Shown here: one piece after another, positions 32,549 to 41,225 of the stretch
Layout of the letters: every line of letters starts with the position of its first letter
Numbering within the stretch: the first letter of the stretch is position 1
Source of the DNA: Microcoleus sp. CAWBG506
Lineage (GTDB): Bacteria > Cyanobacteriota > Cyanobacteriia > Cyanobacteriales > Microcoleaceae
Direction of reading: 5' to 3'
Length of the DNA: 64,000 nt
Assembly: GCA_020883125.1 (NCBI GenBank)
Contig: JAHREW010000005.1
Coordinates: 160,518 to 224,517, forward strand
The notes under the pieces: model-generated
The model's input: the letters and a program-made list of their open reading frames with translations, nothing else
Told to the model about the DNA's origin: nothing
Database searches by the model: none
Position numbers and translations under genes: made by a program

Positions 32549-33451
32549 ATGAGAATATCTAAGAACGATTTTTTTTTCTACTCCTGCTGGCTGCTTTCCT
32601 TGTTTGCTGTAGCAGGATGTACCTCTAGTTCCAAAAAACAAGTTGTCATTTGCTCGAAAGATTTTTCTGAACAAGTCATTCTGGCAGAAATTTTAGCGCG
32701 CCGTATCGAAGCGAAAACTGATATTAAGGTGGAACGGGAACTGAATCTAGGAGGTTCCCTTTGTCATCAATCCCTCGCCGCAGGTAAAATCGATTTGTAC
32801 GTCGAATATACGGGTACTGCTTACACCAATATTCTTAAACAAAAGACCACTTCTGATTCCAAAACACTCTTTAATTATATCAAACAGGAGTATCCGCAAC
32901 AGTTTAAAGCAGAATGGATTGAACCTTTGGGATTTAATAATAGTTTTGCGATTATTATGCGGGGAGATGATGCGAAAAAATTCAATTTACAAACTATTTC
33001 GCAATTAGGAAAGGTTTCACCGAAACTGCGGGCTGGTTTTGGACCAGAGTTCAAAGAAAGAGAGGATGGATTTCCGGGATTGGCTAAAACTTATGGGATT
33101 AAATTTGCGGAAGAACCGAAGGAATTGTTGTTAGGTTTGTTGGTGCAGGCTTTGCAACAAAAAGAGGTGGATGTGATTGCTGGGAATACTACTGATGGTT
33201 TGATTGAAAGTTTCGGTTTGGTGGTGATCAAAGATGATAAAAACTATTTTCCTTCCTATGAGGCAGTGCCTGTGGTCCGATCGCAAATCTTGACAAAATA
33301 CCCAGAATTGCGATCTGTCCTCGCAGAATTGGGCGGGAAAATATCAGAAGCAGAGATGCGGAAAATGAACTATCTAGTTGATGGAAAACAGCAGGATGCT
33401 GGAGAAGTTGCACAGCAGTTTTTACAGCAAAAATTTGGTAAGTCTAATTAA
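32549..33451 (+). CDS. Glycine betaine/osmoprotectant-type ABC substrate-binding lipoprotein
   Basis: 300 residues from ATG 32549 (the open frame extends to a TTG at 32522). Lipoprotein signal with lipobox AVAGC near residue 24. The OpuAC/ProX-like fold is shown by VICSKDFSEQVILAEILARR, NLGGSLCHQSLAAGKIDLYV, EYTGTAYTNIL and later DVIAGNTTDGLIESFGLVVI, with IKDDKNYFPSYEAVPVVR near the end. Members deliver betaine, choline or related compounds to an ABC importer and some are linked to osmotic stress. No permease or ATPase gene is adjacent, so it works with components elsewhere or is a solo protein. Confidence 0.9.
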   Translation: MRISKNDFFFYSCWLLSLFAVAGCTSSSKKQVVICSKDFSEQVILAEILARRIEAKTDIKVERELNLGGSLCHQSLAAGKIDLYVEYTGTAYTNILKQKTTSDSKTLFNYIKQEYPQQFKAEWIEPLGFNNSFAIIMRGDDAKKFNLQTISQLGKVSPKLRAGFGPEFKEREDGFPGLAKTYGIKFAEEPKELLLGLLVQALQQKEVDVIAGNTTDGLIESFGLVVIKDDKNYFPSYEAVPVVRSQILTKYPELRSVLAELGGKISEAEMRKMNYLVDGKQQDAGEVAQQFLQQKFGKSN

Positions 33452-33535
33452 GAAAACAGGCAATATGCCTGTTCCACAACATCAGCCAACAAAAATATTA
33501 CAAAGCCGCCCTCACCCACTAAAAATCCCCAAATA

Positions 33536-34426
33536 TTATGTATTAGCGATAAAGTTTAAAATGTGTTGGGCGGTAATCTGTGGCTTTTCCAAGTGGGGAA
33601 CGTGCCCGCAATCCGGTATCCAAATTAGTTCAGAATTTGCGATCGCCTTGGCAAACTTTTCTGCATCCGCAGTCCCCAAAATTCGGTCTTGTTTTCCCCA
33701 CAAAATCAGGGTTTGCTGCTGAATCTGCGACAATTTTTCCCCAAAACCACAGTAGCCACCGCTTTTGGTAAAAGCAATTAAAGCTTGATTCCAATTGGGC
33801 ATTTCTAGGTGTAGCGCCGCGCAAGTTTGGGCATCGACAGAAGCGAAGGTTTTATCAAAATAAGCATTAACACTAATATTTTGGCGAATTTTAGGGTTGC
33901 GTAAAAATGAAGTTGCCAAATATCCTAAAGGTGGAATTAAAAATTTGCCATTGTTAGAAGTGATGGCAAAACCTGCACTGTCTATTAAGATTAACTTTTT
34001 GACAAGTTGGGGATGATTGAGCGTGAAATCAATGGCTGCTGCACCTCCCATCGAGGCACCAATTAAGATGACTGGCTGCGAAATTACGGTTTTCCAAAAA
34101 TAGTAGAGATGAGTACCGATCGCCTTTGCACTAAAAGGCAAACCAGTCAATCTTTCCGTAAAGCCAAAACCTAGTAAATCCACCGCCCAACTTTCATTTT
34201 TTTCGGCCAGCAGCGGCAACAGACGGCGGTATTCAAACACCGAACTGTCAAAGCCGTGAATTAGCAAAATCGGTGTGTTTCCAGTACCTTCATGTACGTA
34301 GGTGGTGGCAATTGGCTGCGGGCTGAGGGGGGTTGTAACTGCTGTTTGTTGAATGCTTTGGGCTAAAGCTATGGATGTGGATTCTGTAAGCTGGGCGATG
34401 GATGTTGGCAGGAAATTTGCTGGCAT
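33536..34426 (-). CDS. Alpha/beta hydrolase
   Basis: 296 residues. After ~45 variable residues comes the fold: TPILLIHGFDSSVFEYRRLL (oxyanion segment HGF), nucleophile elbow GASMGG (Ser about 124), acid D in LILWGKQDRILG and His in CGHVPHLEKP. All three catalytic residues are present. Esterase, lipase or haloalkane-like activity is possible; the substrate is not known. It converges with the 32549 gene; a small ACAGGCA/TGCCTGT hairpin (33456-33472) lies between. No operon partner. Confidence 0.9.
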   Translation of the reverse strand: MPANFLPTSIAQLTESTSIALAQSIQQTAVTTPLSPQPIATTYVHEGTGNTPILLIHGFDSSVFEYRRLLPLLAEKNESWAVDLLGFGFTERLTGLPFSAKAIGTHLYYFWKTVISQPVILIGASMGGAAAIDFTLNHPQLVKKLILIDSAGFAITSNNGKFLIPPLGYLATSFLRNPKIRQNISVNAYFDKTFASVDAQTCAALHLEMPNWNQALIAFTKSGGYCGFGEKLSQIQQQTLILWGKQDRILGTADAEKFAKAIANSELIWIPDCGHVPHLEKPQITAQHILNFIANT

Positions 34427-34850
34427 AATTCTCGATCGATTGTTAATCTGTACGGGGGAGCGGGTTAAGTATATATGCTCGATCGCTATTGTAAGGCGAT
34501 CGGCGATCGGGCCATCAAAATTCGATCGCCCAGGAGAATTATTTTTCCCAGCATACTAAAAATAGCGGCTGAGGATGCTTGTTTAAGTGAATTTATTTGA
34601 GAACAATTGCTAATAAACTATTTTTCATATAACATGATAAACAGCAGGACTTGTCGCATACACAGGATTTTACCGCAGAGCAGCATCTAACCCAAGACAG
34701 ATTTAAGCTCTCAAGGCCGCAAGAATCAGCCGAATTTCCGTCTCTGGGCGATTCCAGTGTCCGAAATCTCTAACTGCAAGGGAAATCTAAAAATGCGTAA
34801 AATTGCGATCCTTCAAGTATATTGAGAATATATGTCAATTTCTTAGTGCC

Positions 34851-35270
34851 ATGAAGCCCCAACAACTTGCTGCTAAAACCGATATCACCAAGGCAATGAA
34901 ACAAAACACAGAAGACTACAGCGAACAATACCAAGAGTCAAACCCCAGACATTTCGAGGGTTTCACCTTTTACGGCGAGACAAAAGAAGTCTCTGGAAGC
35001 GAAGAGTGCCGCCAAGAAACTCAGCCTGGGGTACCGGAAGCGAAATCATTCCCCCTAGCAATGGCTAGCGTCGGCGAGAAACTGCGGATTGTCAAACTCA
35101 AAGGTTCAGAAGGCACTGTGCGTCGTCTAATCGGCATGGGATTAGTCTCGGCTATCGAAGTTCAAATCGTCAGCAATTCTGGCGGTTCTGTCATTGTGGC
35201 AATTGGTGACAACCGCATCGGTTTGGGGGCTGGTATGGCACAGAAAATTATGTGTAGGAATTCTGCGTAG
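34851..35270 (+). CDS. feoA: FeoA-domain protein with long N-terminal extension
   Basis: 139 residues from ATG 34851 (the open frame reaches a TTG at 34803). The first ~65 residues are polar and likely disordered (MKQNTEDYSEQYQESNPRHF). The last ~75 form an SH3-like FeoA domain: PLAMASVGEKLRIVKLKGSE, RRLIGMGLVSAIEVQIVSNSG, SVIVAIGDNRIGLGAGMA. FeoA supports ferrous iron uptake by FeoB. This copy is 180 bp upstream of a second, short FeoA, with a dispersed repeat between. Start inferred by the family-like Met and lack of a ribosome site at the TTG. Confidence 0.88.
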   Translation: MKPQQLAAKTDITKAMKQNTEDYSEQYQESNPRHFEGFTFYGETKEVSGSEECRQETQPGVPEAKSFPLAMASVGEKLRIVKLKGSEGTVRRLIGMGLVSAIEVQIVSNSGGSVIVAIGDNRIGLGAGMAQKIMCRNSA

Positions 35271-35450
35271 CTCTAAAAAATTTGTATCTACAGCAATCCT
35301 ATTTGATTTGTGACCAAGATTTTTTTTTATTAACCGCAGAGGGCGCAGAGGGCGCAGAGGAAGAGTAAAGAGAGATGTTCGCACATTTTGAAAGGGTTGC
35401 TAGATTCAGGAGTTTAATTTGTTCACATTTAGACTTTATTACAACAACTG

Positions 35451-35693
35451 ATGAACGAGAGAAAACAATTAGGGGATTTGGCTGTAGGCGCTATCGGTCG
35501 CGTCGTTGGTTATGAGAAAACAGCCCGGGGTTATAAGGGCAAATTGTTGGCAATGGGGCTGACACCGGGAACTGAATTTACTATCACTAGGCACGCACCT
35601 TTAGGAGACCCTGTAGAAATTCTGGTGCGGGGTTTTAAACTCAGTTTGCGCAAAGATGAAGCTAAAAGTCTATTTGTAGAAGAAGTGAAATAA
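35451..35693 (+). CDS. feoA: FeoA, ferrous iron transport protein A
   Basis: 80 residues, the usual size. SH3-like sequence: QLGDLAVGAIGRVVGYEKTA, KLLAMGLTPGTEFTITRHAP, DPVEILVRGFKLSLRKDEAK. Its stop overlaps the feoB start by one base (TAATG), so the two are translationally coupled. It is thought to help FeoB assembly or GTPase control at the inner face of the plasma membrane. Confidence 0.95.
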   Translation: MNERKQLGDLAVGAIGRVVGYEKTARGYKGKLLAMGLTPGTEFTITRHAPLGDPVEILVRGFKLSLRKDEAKSLFVEEVK

Positions 35694-38035
35694 TGAGTAA
35701 GCAAATTATTGGATTGGTAGGCAATCCTAACTGTGGTAAAACTACTTTATTTAATGCCTTGACAGGTGCTAACCAGCGAGTAGGTAATTGGCCTGGAGTA
35801 ACGGTGGAACGGAAAGAGGGAAAATACACTCATGATGGTTTAGCTATTACTATTGTTGATTTGCCGGGAGTTTATTCTCTGGATGCGGAAGATGGAGATA
35901 CTGGACTCGATGAATTGGTGGCGCGAGATTATTTGTTATCTGGTGAAGCCGATGTCATTATTAATATTGTTGATGCTTCTAACTTAGAGCGCAATTTGTA
36001 TCTGACTACCCAAATTTTGGAGATGCGCGTACCGACAATTTTGGCGCTGAATATGATGGATGTTGCTAAGGAACGGGATGTCAGAATTAATGTTAGCAAA
36101 CTTGCTGAACGTCTTGGCTGTACGGTTGTGCCGATGAGTGCTTCTTCCAATCAGGGTGTTCCTTTATTGCGGGATGCGGTTAATCGGGCCCTGGCTAAGC
36201 CGATCGTACCATCTGCCTATGTCGCTTATCCGGCTGCGATCGAAGATGCGATCGCCCAACTTATACCACACATCGAAAAATACAGTCCCCATCGCACCGT
36301 AGATGCCCGCTGGACAGCCCTGAAACTGTTAGAATACGTGGATGAAGTCGCGCCGGAACTCGCCCATACAGAACTCGAAAAAATCGTAGTTCCGCACCGT
36401 CGCCGAGTCCACGAAACCCTAGATGACGACCTCGATATTATCATCGCCGACAGCCGCTACACCTTCATCCGCAACTTAACCCAAGGCGTCGCTGAATTTT
36501 CTAGAGAAGTCAAAACCAACGTTTCCGATAAAATAGACCAAATTGTTCTCAATCGTTTCCTAGGAATTCCCGTATTCTTAGCGGTAATGTACCTCATGTT
36601 TACGATTTCTATTAATGTCGGTGGCGTGTTTATCGATTTTTTTGATATCTTTTTTGGCACGATTTTTGTCGATGGTTTCGGTGAATTATTAGCCAGTATT
36701 AGTACGCCCGGATGGTTGATTGGACTCCTGGCAAAAGGTGCGGGCGGTGGCGTTCAAACCACATCTACATTTATTCCCCAAATTGGGATGATGTTTTTGT
36801 GTTTGTCAGTTTTAGAAGACTCCGGCTACATGGCGCGGGCGGCTTTTGTGATGGACAGATTAATGCGATTTGTCGGACTTCCCGGTAAATCCTTTGTACC
36901 GATGATGGTAGGTTTCGGCTGCAACATCCCCGGAATTATGGCGACGCGGACTTTGGAAAATAAGCGCGATCGCACCATGACAATTATGATGAATCCATTC
37001 ATGTCTTGTAGCGCCCGATTAGCAGTTTACGCCCTATTTTGTGGCGCATTCTTCCAAGTCGGCGGTCAAAATATGGTATTGGGACTTTACCTAATCGGAA
37101 TTATTGCAGCAGTTTTCACCGGACTCATTTTAAAAAATACCCTTTTGCAAGGAGAAGCAGCGCCTTTTGTGATGGAACTGCCACCCTACCACATTCCCAA
37201 ACTCAAAGGAGTGCTACTGCGTACTTGGGATCGACTCAAAGCGTTTATCAGAAAAGCCGGAATTGCGATTGTGATCATGGTGATTATACTAGGATTCATG
37301 AACTCCGTCGGCACCGATGGTTCCTTCGGCAAAGAAAACAGCAAAGACTCAATTTTGAGCGCCGTCGGCCGCACAGTCACACCTGTATTTACCCCCATGG
37401 GAATCAGCCAAGAAAACTGGCCAGCTACCGTCGGTTTACTAACAGGAGTATTTGCCAAAGAAGTAATGGTTGGAACCTTAGATTCCCTGTACACTCAACT
37501 AGCAGACGAACAAAAAGCAGCAGCAGGCTCCGCACCTGAGAAAGAAGAAGAATTTAGCTTTTGGGGAAACATCGGCAAAGCATTTTTCAGCATACCAGAG
37601 AATCTCACAAAACTTCCCGGTCAACTTTTCGATCCCCTCGGCTTAAGTTCAGCCAATATTACCGACCAAAAACAAGCAGAAGAAGCGCAAGGCATCTCTG
37701 GTAGCACCTACGGACAAATGTCCCAGCGCTTCGGTTCCAATGCCGCCGCTTTTGCCTATTTGCTGTTTGTATTGCTATACTTTCCCTGCGTCTCCGCCAC
37801 CGCTGCACTTTACCGCGAAACTAACTTAGGTTGGACAATATTCGCGGCTTCTTGGACTACTGGCATCGCCTATTTCACAGCAGTTGGCTACTATCAACTC
37901 GCCACATTTTCACAGCATCCACAATCGTCTCTTGCTTGGATTGTCGGACTAACAATAGCTATGGGTGTGACTATTACGGGATTAAAAATGGCTGGAGACA
38001 AACTACCAAAACGGCGCGAAGCAATTAGTAGTTAA
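35693..38035 (+). CDS. feoB: FeoB, ferrous iron transporter
   Basis: 780 residues. G domain: G1 GLVGNPNCGKTTLFNALTG at 6-24, G3 VDLPGVYSL, G4 LNMMDVA, G5 SASSNQG; a GDI-like helical spacer follows (~170-270); then the membrane part from ~285 with two gate regions (GFGCNIPGIMATRTL near 405 and PCVSATAALYRET near 700), where the Cys are typical of FeoB pores. It imports Fe(II) in the plasma membrane using GTP. Gene order feoA-feoA-feoB-feoC on one strand points to an iron-uptake operon; a Fur box was not clearly visible. Confidence 0.97.
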   Translation: MSKQIIGLVGNPNCGKTTLFNALTGANQRVGNWPGVTVERKEGKYTHDGLAITIVDLPGVYSLDAEDGDTGLDELVARDYLLSGEADVIINIVDASNLERNLYLTTQILEMRVPTILALNMMDVAKERDVRINVSKLAERLGCTVVPMSASSNQGVPLLRDAVNRALAKPIVPSAYVAYPAAIEDAIAQLIPHIEKYSPHRTVDARWTALKLLEYVDEVAPELAHTELEKIVVPHRRRVHETLDDDLDIIIADSRYTFIRNLTQGVAEFSREVKTNVSDKIDQIVLNRFLGIPVFLAVMYLMFTISINVGGVFIDFFDIFFGTIFVDGFGELLASISTPGWLIGLLAKGAGGGVQTTSTFIPQIGMMFLCLSVLEDSGYMARAAFVMDRLMRFVGLPGKSFVPMMVGFGCNIPGIMATRTLENKRDRTMTIMMNPFMSCSARLAVYALFCGAFFQVGGQNMVLGLYLIGIIAAVFTGLILKNTLLQGEAAPFVMELPPYHIPKLKGVLLRTWDRLKAFIRKAGIAIVIMVIILGFMNSVGTDGSFGKENSKDSILSAVGRTVTPVFTPMGISQENWPATVGLLTGVFAKEVMVGTLDSLYTQLADEQKAAAGSAPEKEEEFSFWGNIGKAFFSIPENLTKLPGQLFDPLGLSSANITDQKQAEEAQGISGSTYGQMSQRFGSNAAAFAYLLFVLLYFPCVSATAALYRETNLGWTIFAASWTTGIAYFTAVGYYQLATFSQHPQSSLAWIVGLTIAMGVTITGLKMAGDKLPKRREAISS

Positions 38036-38239
38036 TTGTTATTAATTTTGGGTTATTGGTTATTAGCAGCTAACAAATAACCGATAATATCAAATCCGTT
38101 GACATCGGAATTACTATTTCTCTCTTCTCTTTCTCTGTGTCCTCTGTGTTCTCTGTGGTTTAATCATTCCGATCCAACCATAATTGATATAACCGCTAAC
38201 CCATAACTGCGTTTAACTGTCAACCAAACCAGAAAAACC

Positions 38240-38506
38240 ATGATTTTAAGCGAACTGCAAAAATTTATTGCTGACAACAAAAGAGCCTCCATTGCGGATC
38301 TAAAAATTCACTTCCGCATGGATGGTGACGCTTTGCGCGGAATGCTAAATCGCCTAATTCGTAAAGGGCGAATCAGAAAAATGGAACAAGCCAAAAAGTG
38401 CGGCGGGTGTGGTAGTTGCGCCGATGATGCAACCGAGATTTATGTATGGGTAAACTCTGGTGAGTCGGTGTCAGAAAAAGAGCCTGTTTCTGCAACTTGC
38501 CATTAA
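38240..38506 (+). CDS. feoC: FeoC-like winged-helix protein with Cys cluster
   Basis: 88 residues. N-terminal winged helix (ILSELQKFIADNKRASIADL, FRMDGDALRGMLNRLIRKGR) followed by a Cys motif KCGGCGSCADD and a C-terminal CH. In other bacteria, FeoC binds an Fe-S cluster and acts on FeoB stability or expression; the C-x2-C-x2-C here fits a metal or cluster site. It starts 204 bp after feoB, a gap with a CTCTGTG-type dispersed repeat, so cotranscription is likely but not certain. Confidence 0.9.
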   Translation: MILSELQKFIADNKRASIADLKIHFRMDGDALRGMLNRLIRKGRIRKMEQAKKCGGCGSCADDATEIYVWVNSGESVSEKEPVSATCH

Positions 38507-38551
38507 GTGATAAGTAAGCTCACCTCAAAAACAGAATACTAATCAAACCCG

Positions 38552-38636
38552 GAGATCCCCCCTAACCCCCCTTAATAAGGGGGAGACAAGATTCCGATCA
38601 AAGTCCCCCTTCTTAAGGGGGATTTAGGGGGATCTA
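38552..38636. repeat. Palindromic GGGGGATC-type dispersed repeat
   Basis: GATCCCCCCTAACCCCCC and TTAATAAGGGGGA at the left are mirrored by TCCCCCTTCTTAAGGGGGA and TTTAGGGGGATC at the right. This inverted element is typical of cyanobacterial intergenic repeats. It lies between feoC and the P-type ATPase and could end the feo transcript. Confidence 0.75.
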
Positions 38637-38740
38637 GACTCGAATAAAAGCGACATTTATTATGGGCTTCAGTCTTAGTTGTTAGCAATGGGCTTACTAG
38701 ACAACTTTAGTGAAATTAGTATATGATTTTATTAAACATC

Positions 38741-38754
38741 TGAATATCTGTTCA
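38741..38754. promoter_or_regulatory. ArsR/SmtB (ZiaR-like) operator
   Basis: TGAATATCTGTTCA is TGAA-N6-TTCA, the core of SmtB/ZiaR sites. Read on the other strand, TTGAACAGATATTCAGATG differs from the known smt/zia site by one or two bases. It lies 44 bp before the ATG of the Zn-type P-ATPase, the expected place for zinc-relieved repression. No arsR gene is seen in the window, so the repressor would be coded elsewhere. Confidence 0.6.
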
Positions 38755-38761
38755 ATGATTG

Positions 38762-38772
38762 TGATAATCATT
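38762..38772. promoter_or_regulatory. Possible Zur/Fur-type half site
   Basis: TGATAATCATT equals the first 11 bases of the cyanobacterial Zur box TGATAATNATTATCA, but the rest does not match. It also forms an inverted pair AATGATT/AATCATT (38754-38772) that overlaps the SmtB-like site. Low confidence. Confidence 0.25.
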
Positions 38773-38797
38773 CTAAAATCTCAATAGGATACTGATT

Positions 38798-41014
38798 ATG
38801 ACTGCAACTTCTCCACTCAAAACCTTACAAACTAAAATTGGCGGCATGGATTGCGGTAGCTGCGCCAAAACCGTAGAAGCAGGGTTGCAAAAGTTACCGG
38901 GAATCACCGATATCAATGTAGTTTTTGCAACAGAAAGCTTGCGGTTAAATTATGACCCGCAACAAGTCAGCGAGAAGGCAATTTTCGATCGCATTAAAAC
39001 CTTGGGCTACACTATCGAACAGCATACCGCAACAATACCTCCATCAGAGGATTCCTGCTGTTCCCACGAACACGAACACCCTCATCATCACCAGCATTCA
39101 ACTGTCGAGAAAACTCAAAAGACAAATCCAACTAACTGGGAATTCTGGATTCGCAATCGCCGGGCACAGGCTGTAATTTTAGCAGGATTGGGATTAGTTC
39201 TGGGATTGCTAACTCAGCATTTAGCACTGCCAATTTGGCTGTCGCGGGGTTTTTACGGTATCGGTATTATTGTAGCCGGATTTGCGATCGCCCGCGCCGG
39301 TCTGATGGAGTTGCGCTTGTGGCGGGCTGACATGAATTTGTTGATGACAATTTCGGTAATTGGTGCGGTGATTTTAGGCGATTGGTTTGAAGGGGCGCTG
39401 GTTGTATTTTTATTTAGTTTGGGAACGACTTTGCAAACTTTCACTTTCAGTCGCACTCGCAGCGCCATTGCTAATTTAATGGATATTACACCTCCGACGG
39501 CAACTGTCAAGCGCGACAATAATCATGAAGTAACGGTGCGCGTCGAGGAGATTCAAGTAGGAGAAATTCTGACAATTCGCCCCGGACAAAAGGTGGCTTT
39601 GGATGGTATAGTTGTATCGGGCAATTCTGCGATCGACCAATCGCCAATTACGGGCGAATCTATCCCGGAAGAGAAGCAAAAGGGCGATCGGGTTTTTGCC
39701 GGAACTTTAAATCAAACTGGCTTTTTGGAAGTCCAAGTCACCCATACTGCCAATGATACTACGGTTGCTAAAATTGTTCACTTGGTGGAATCAGCGCAAT
39801 CGAGTCGCGCCCCGACTCAGCAGTGGGTGGACAAGTTTGCAGAGATTTATACTCCTATTGTGATTGTAAGTGCGATCGCCCTAACTGTAATTGGGCCCTT
39901 AATTTTTGGTCAGCCGTTCAATGTTTGGTTTTACCGATCGCTGGTAATGTTAGTAATAGCCTGTCCCTGCGCCTTAGTAATTTCCACTCCCGTGTCAATT
40001 GTCAGCGCCATTGGTGCAGCCACCAGTCAAGGCATTTTGTTCAAGGGTGGAAATGGCCTAGAAACTGCTGGAAAACTCCAGAGTATTGCTTTTGATAAAA
40101 CCGGAACTTTGACCCAAGGCAAACCTACGGTAAAAAAGGTGTACGATCTGGGAGAGTTGAGCGCAAATGCGGTATTATTGATTGGAGCTTGTTTGGAAAG
40201 GCGATCGGAACATCCTTTAGCTAAGGCAATTGTTGCCCAAGCAAAGGCACAGGGAATTGAGTTAGAAACTCCTGAAAGTTTTACGGCTTACCCCGGTAAA
40301 GGAATTAGCGGCAAGTTTGGCAACAACCTCTATTTTGCAGGCAATCGCAGGTTATTTGCAGACCAAAATATTGCACTTTCAGCATCAATATTATCTCTTT
40401 TAGATGACATTGAAAAGCTAGGACAAACCCCTGTTTTGGTAGGCAGCAATCGCGGTTTGTTGGGCATCATTGCTTTGGCTGACGGCTTGCGGTTGGAAGC
40501 TGGGGAGGCGGTACATTCCCTCAAACAGATGGGGCTGAAGCGATTGGTAATGCTCACGGGCGATCGTACTTTTGTGGCAGCACAGATAGCTGAACAACTC
40601 AACTTATCTGAGTATAAAGCAGAACTGCTCCCGGAAGACAAACTGCAAGAAATTCAAGCATTACGAAAATTCGGGACTGTCGGAATGGTGGGCGACGGTA
40701 TCAACGACGCCCCAGCTTTAGCAGCCGCCGATATCAGCTTTGCAGTTGGTGGCATTGATATCGCACTAGAAACTGCTGATGTAGTGCTAGTTGGTAGCGA
40801 CTTAAGAAAACTCGCCTATGCAGTCGATTTGAGCCGCCGCACTGTATCTGTAATTCAGCAGAATGTGATTTTTTCGATAGTAACAAAAGCGCTGTTTTTG
40901 TTATTGGGAACTTTTGGATTTGTCGGGTTAGCAGTTGCAGTGCTTGCAGATACAGGAACATCCTTAATTGTGACAGCAAATGGAATGCGGCTATTTCGAT
41001 CCAAGTTGAATTAG
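38798..41014 (+). CDS. Heavy-metal P1B-type ATPase, probably zinc (ZiaA/ZntA type)
   Basis: 738 residues. N-terminal HMA domain with GGMDCGSCAKTVE (C19, C22); a His-rich linker HEHEHPHHHQHS near 90-101, common in zinc exporters such as ZiaA; then membrane helices, ATPase actuator (TGES), CPC in CPCALVIST, DKTGTLT phosphorylation site, HP motif (SEHPLAKAIV), MVGDGINDAPAL. The CPC motif and the His-rich linker favour Zn(II)/Cd(II) export over Cu(I). The upstream SmtB/ZiaR-like site supports zinc control. It follows feoC with 291 bp between and the same strand, but is likely a separate unit. Confidence 0.93.
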   Translation: MTATSPLKTLQTKIGGMDCGSCAKTVEAGLQKLPGITDINVVFATESLRLNYDPQQVSEKAIFDRIKTLGYTIEQHTATIPPSEDSCCSHEHEHPHHHQHSTVEKTQKTNPTNWEFWIRNRRAQAVILAGLGLVLGLLTQHLALPIWLSRGFYGIGIIVAGFAIARAGLMELRLWRADMNLLMTISVIGAVILGDWFEGALVVFLFSLGTTLQTFTFSRTRSAIANLMDITPPTATVKRDNNHEVTVRVEEIQVGEILTIRPGQKVALDGIVVSGNSAIDQSPITGESIPEEKQKGDRVFAGTLNQTGFLEVQVTHTANDTTVAKIVHLVESAQSSRAPTQQWVDKFAEIYTPIVIVSAIALTVIGPLIFGQPFNVWFYRSLVMLVIACPCALVISTPVSIVSAIGAATSQGILFKGGNGLETAGKLQSIAFDKTGTLTQGKPTVKKVYDLGELSANAVLLIGACLERRSEHPLAKAIVAQAKAQGIELETPESFTAYPGKGISGKFGNNLYFAGNRRLFADQNIALSASILSLLDDIEKLGQTPVLVGSNRGLLGIIALADGLRLEAGEAVHSLKQMGLKRLVMLTGDRTFVAAQIAEQLNLSEYKAELLPEDKLQEIQALRKFGTVGMVGDGINDAPALAAADISFAVGGIDIALETADVVLVGSDLRKLAYAVDLSRRTVSVIQQNVIFSIVTKALFLLLGTFGFVGLAVAVLADTGTSLIVTANGMRLFRSKLN

Positions 41015-41032
41015 TAGTAAGATCTCCTTCTA

Positions 41033-41153
41033 CTCGTTACTAGGCTCTGCCCAGTAACGCAGATCCGGAGGCTCTGCCTCCAATTTTATTGCTAGAATAG
41101 CGAGGCAGAGCAAGAGTGATATTAATTCCCAGGCAGAGCCTGGGAACCAGTTA
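41033..41153. repeat. ~120-bp repeat, left copy (GAGGCAGAGCCTC type)
   Basis: Contains CGGAGGCTCTGCCTCC and CCCAGGCAGAGCCTGGG palindromes. The reverse complement of 44183-44302 matches it nearly end to end. The two copies face each other around a histidine kinase and a hydrolase gene. A tandem GATTTGA repeat (four units, 41159-41186) follows it. Confidence 0.85.
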
Positions 41154-41225
41154 TATTAGATTTGAGATTTGAGATTTGAGATTTGAGATAGATGCACTAA
41201 CTGATATTAAATTAAAATAAGTATC

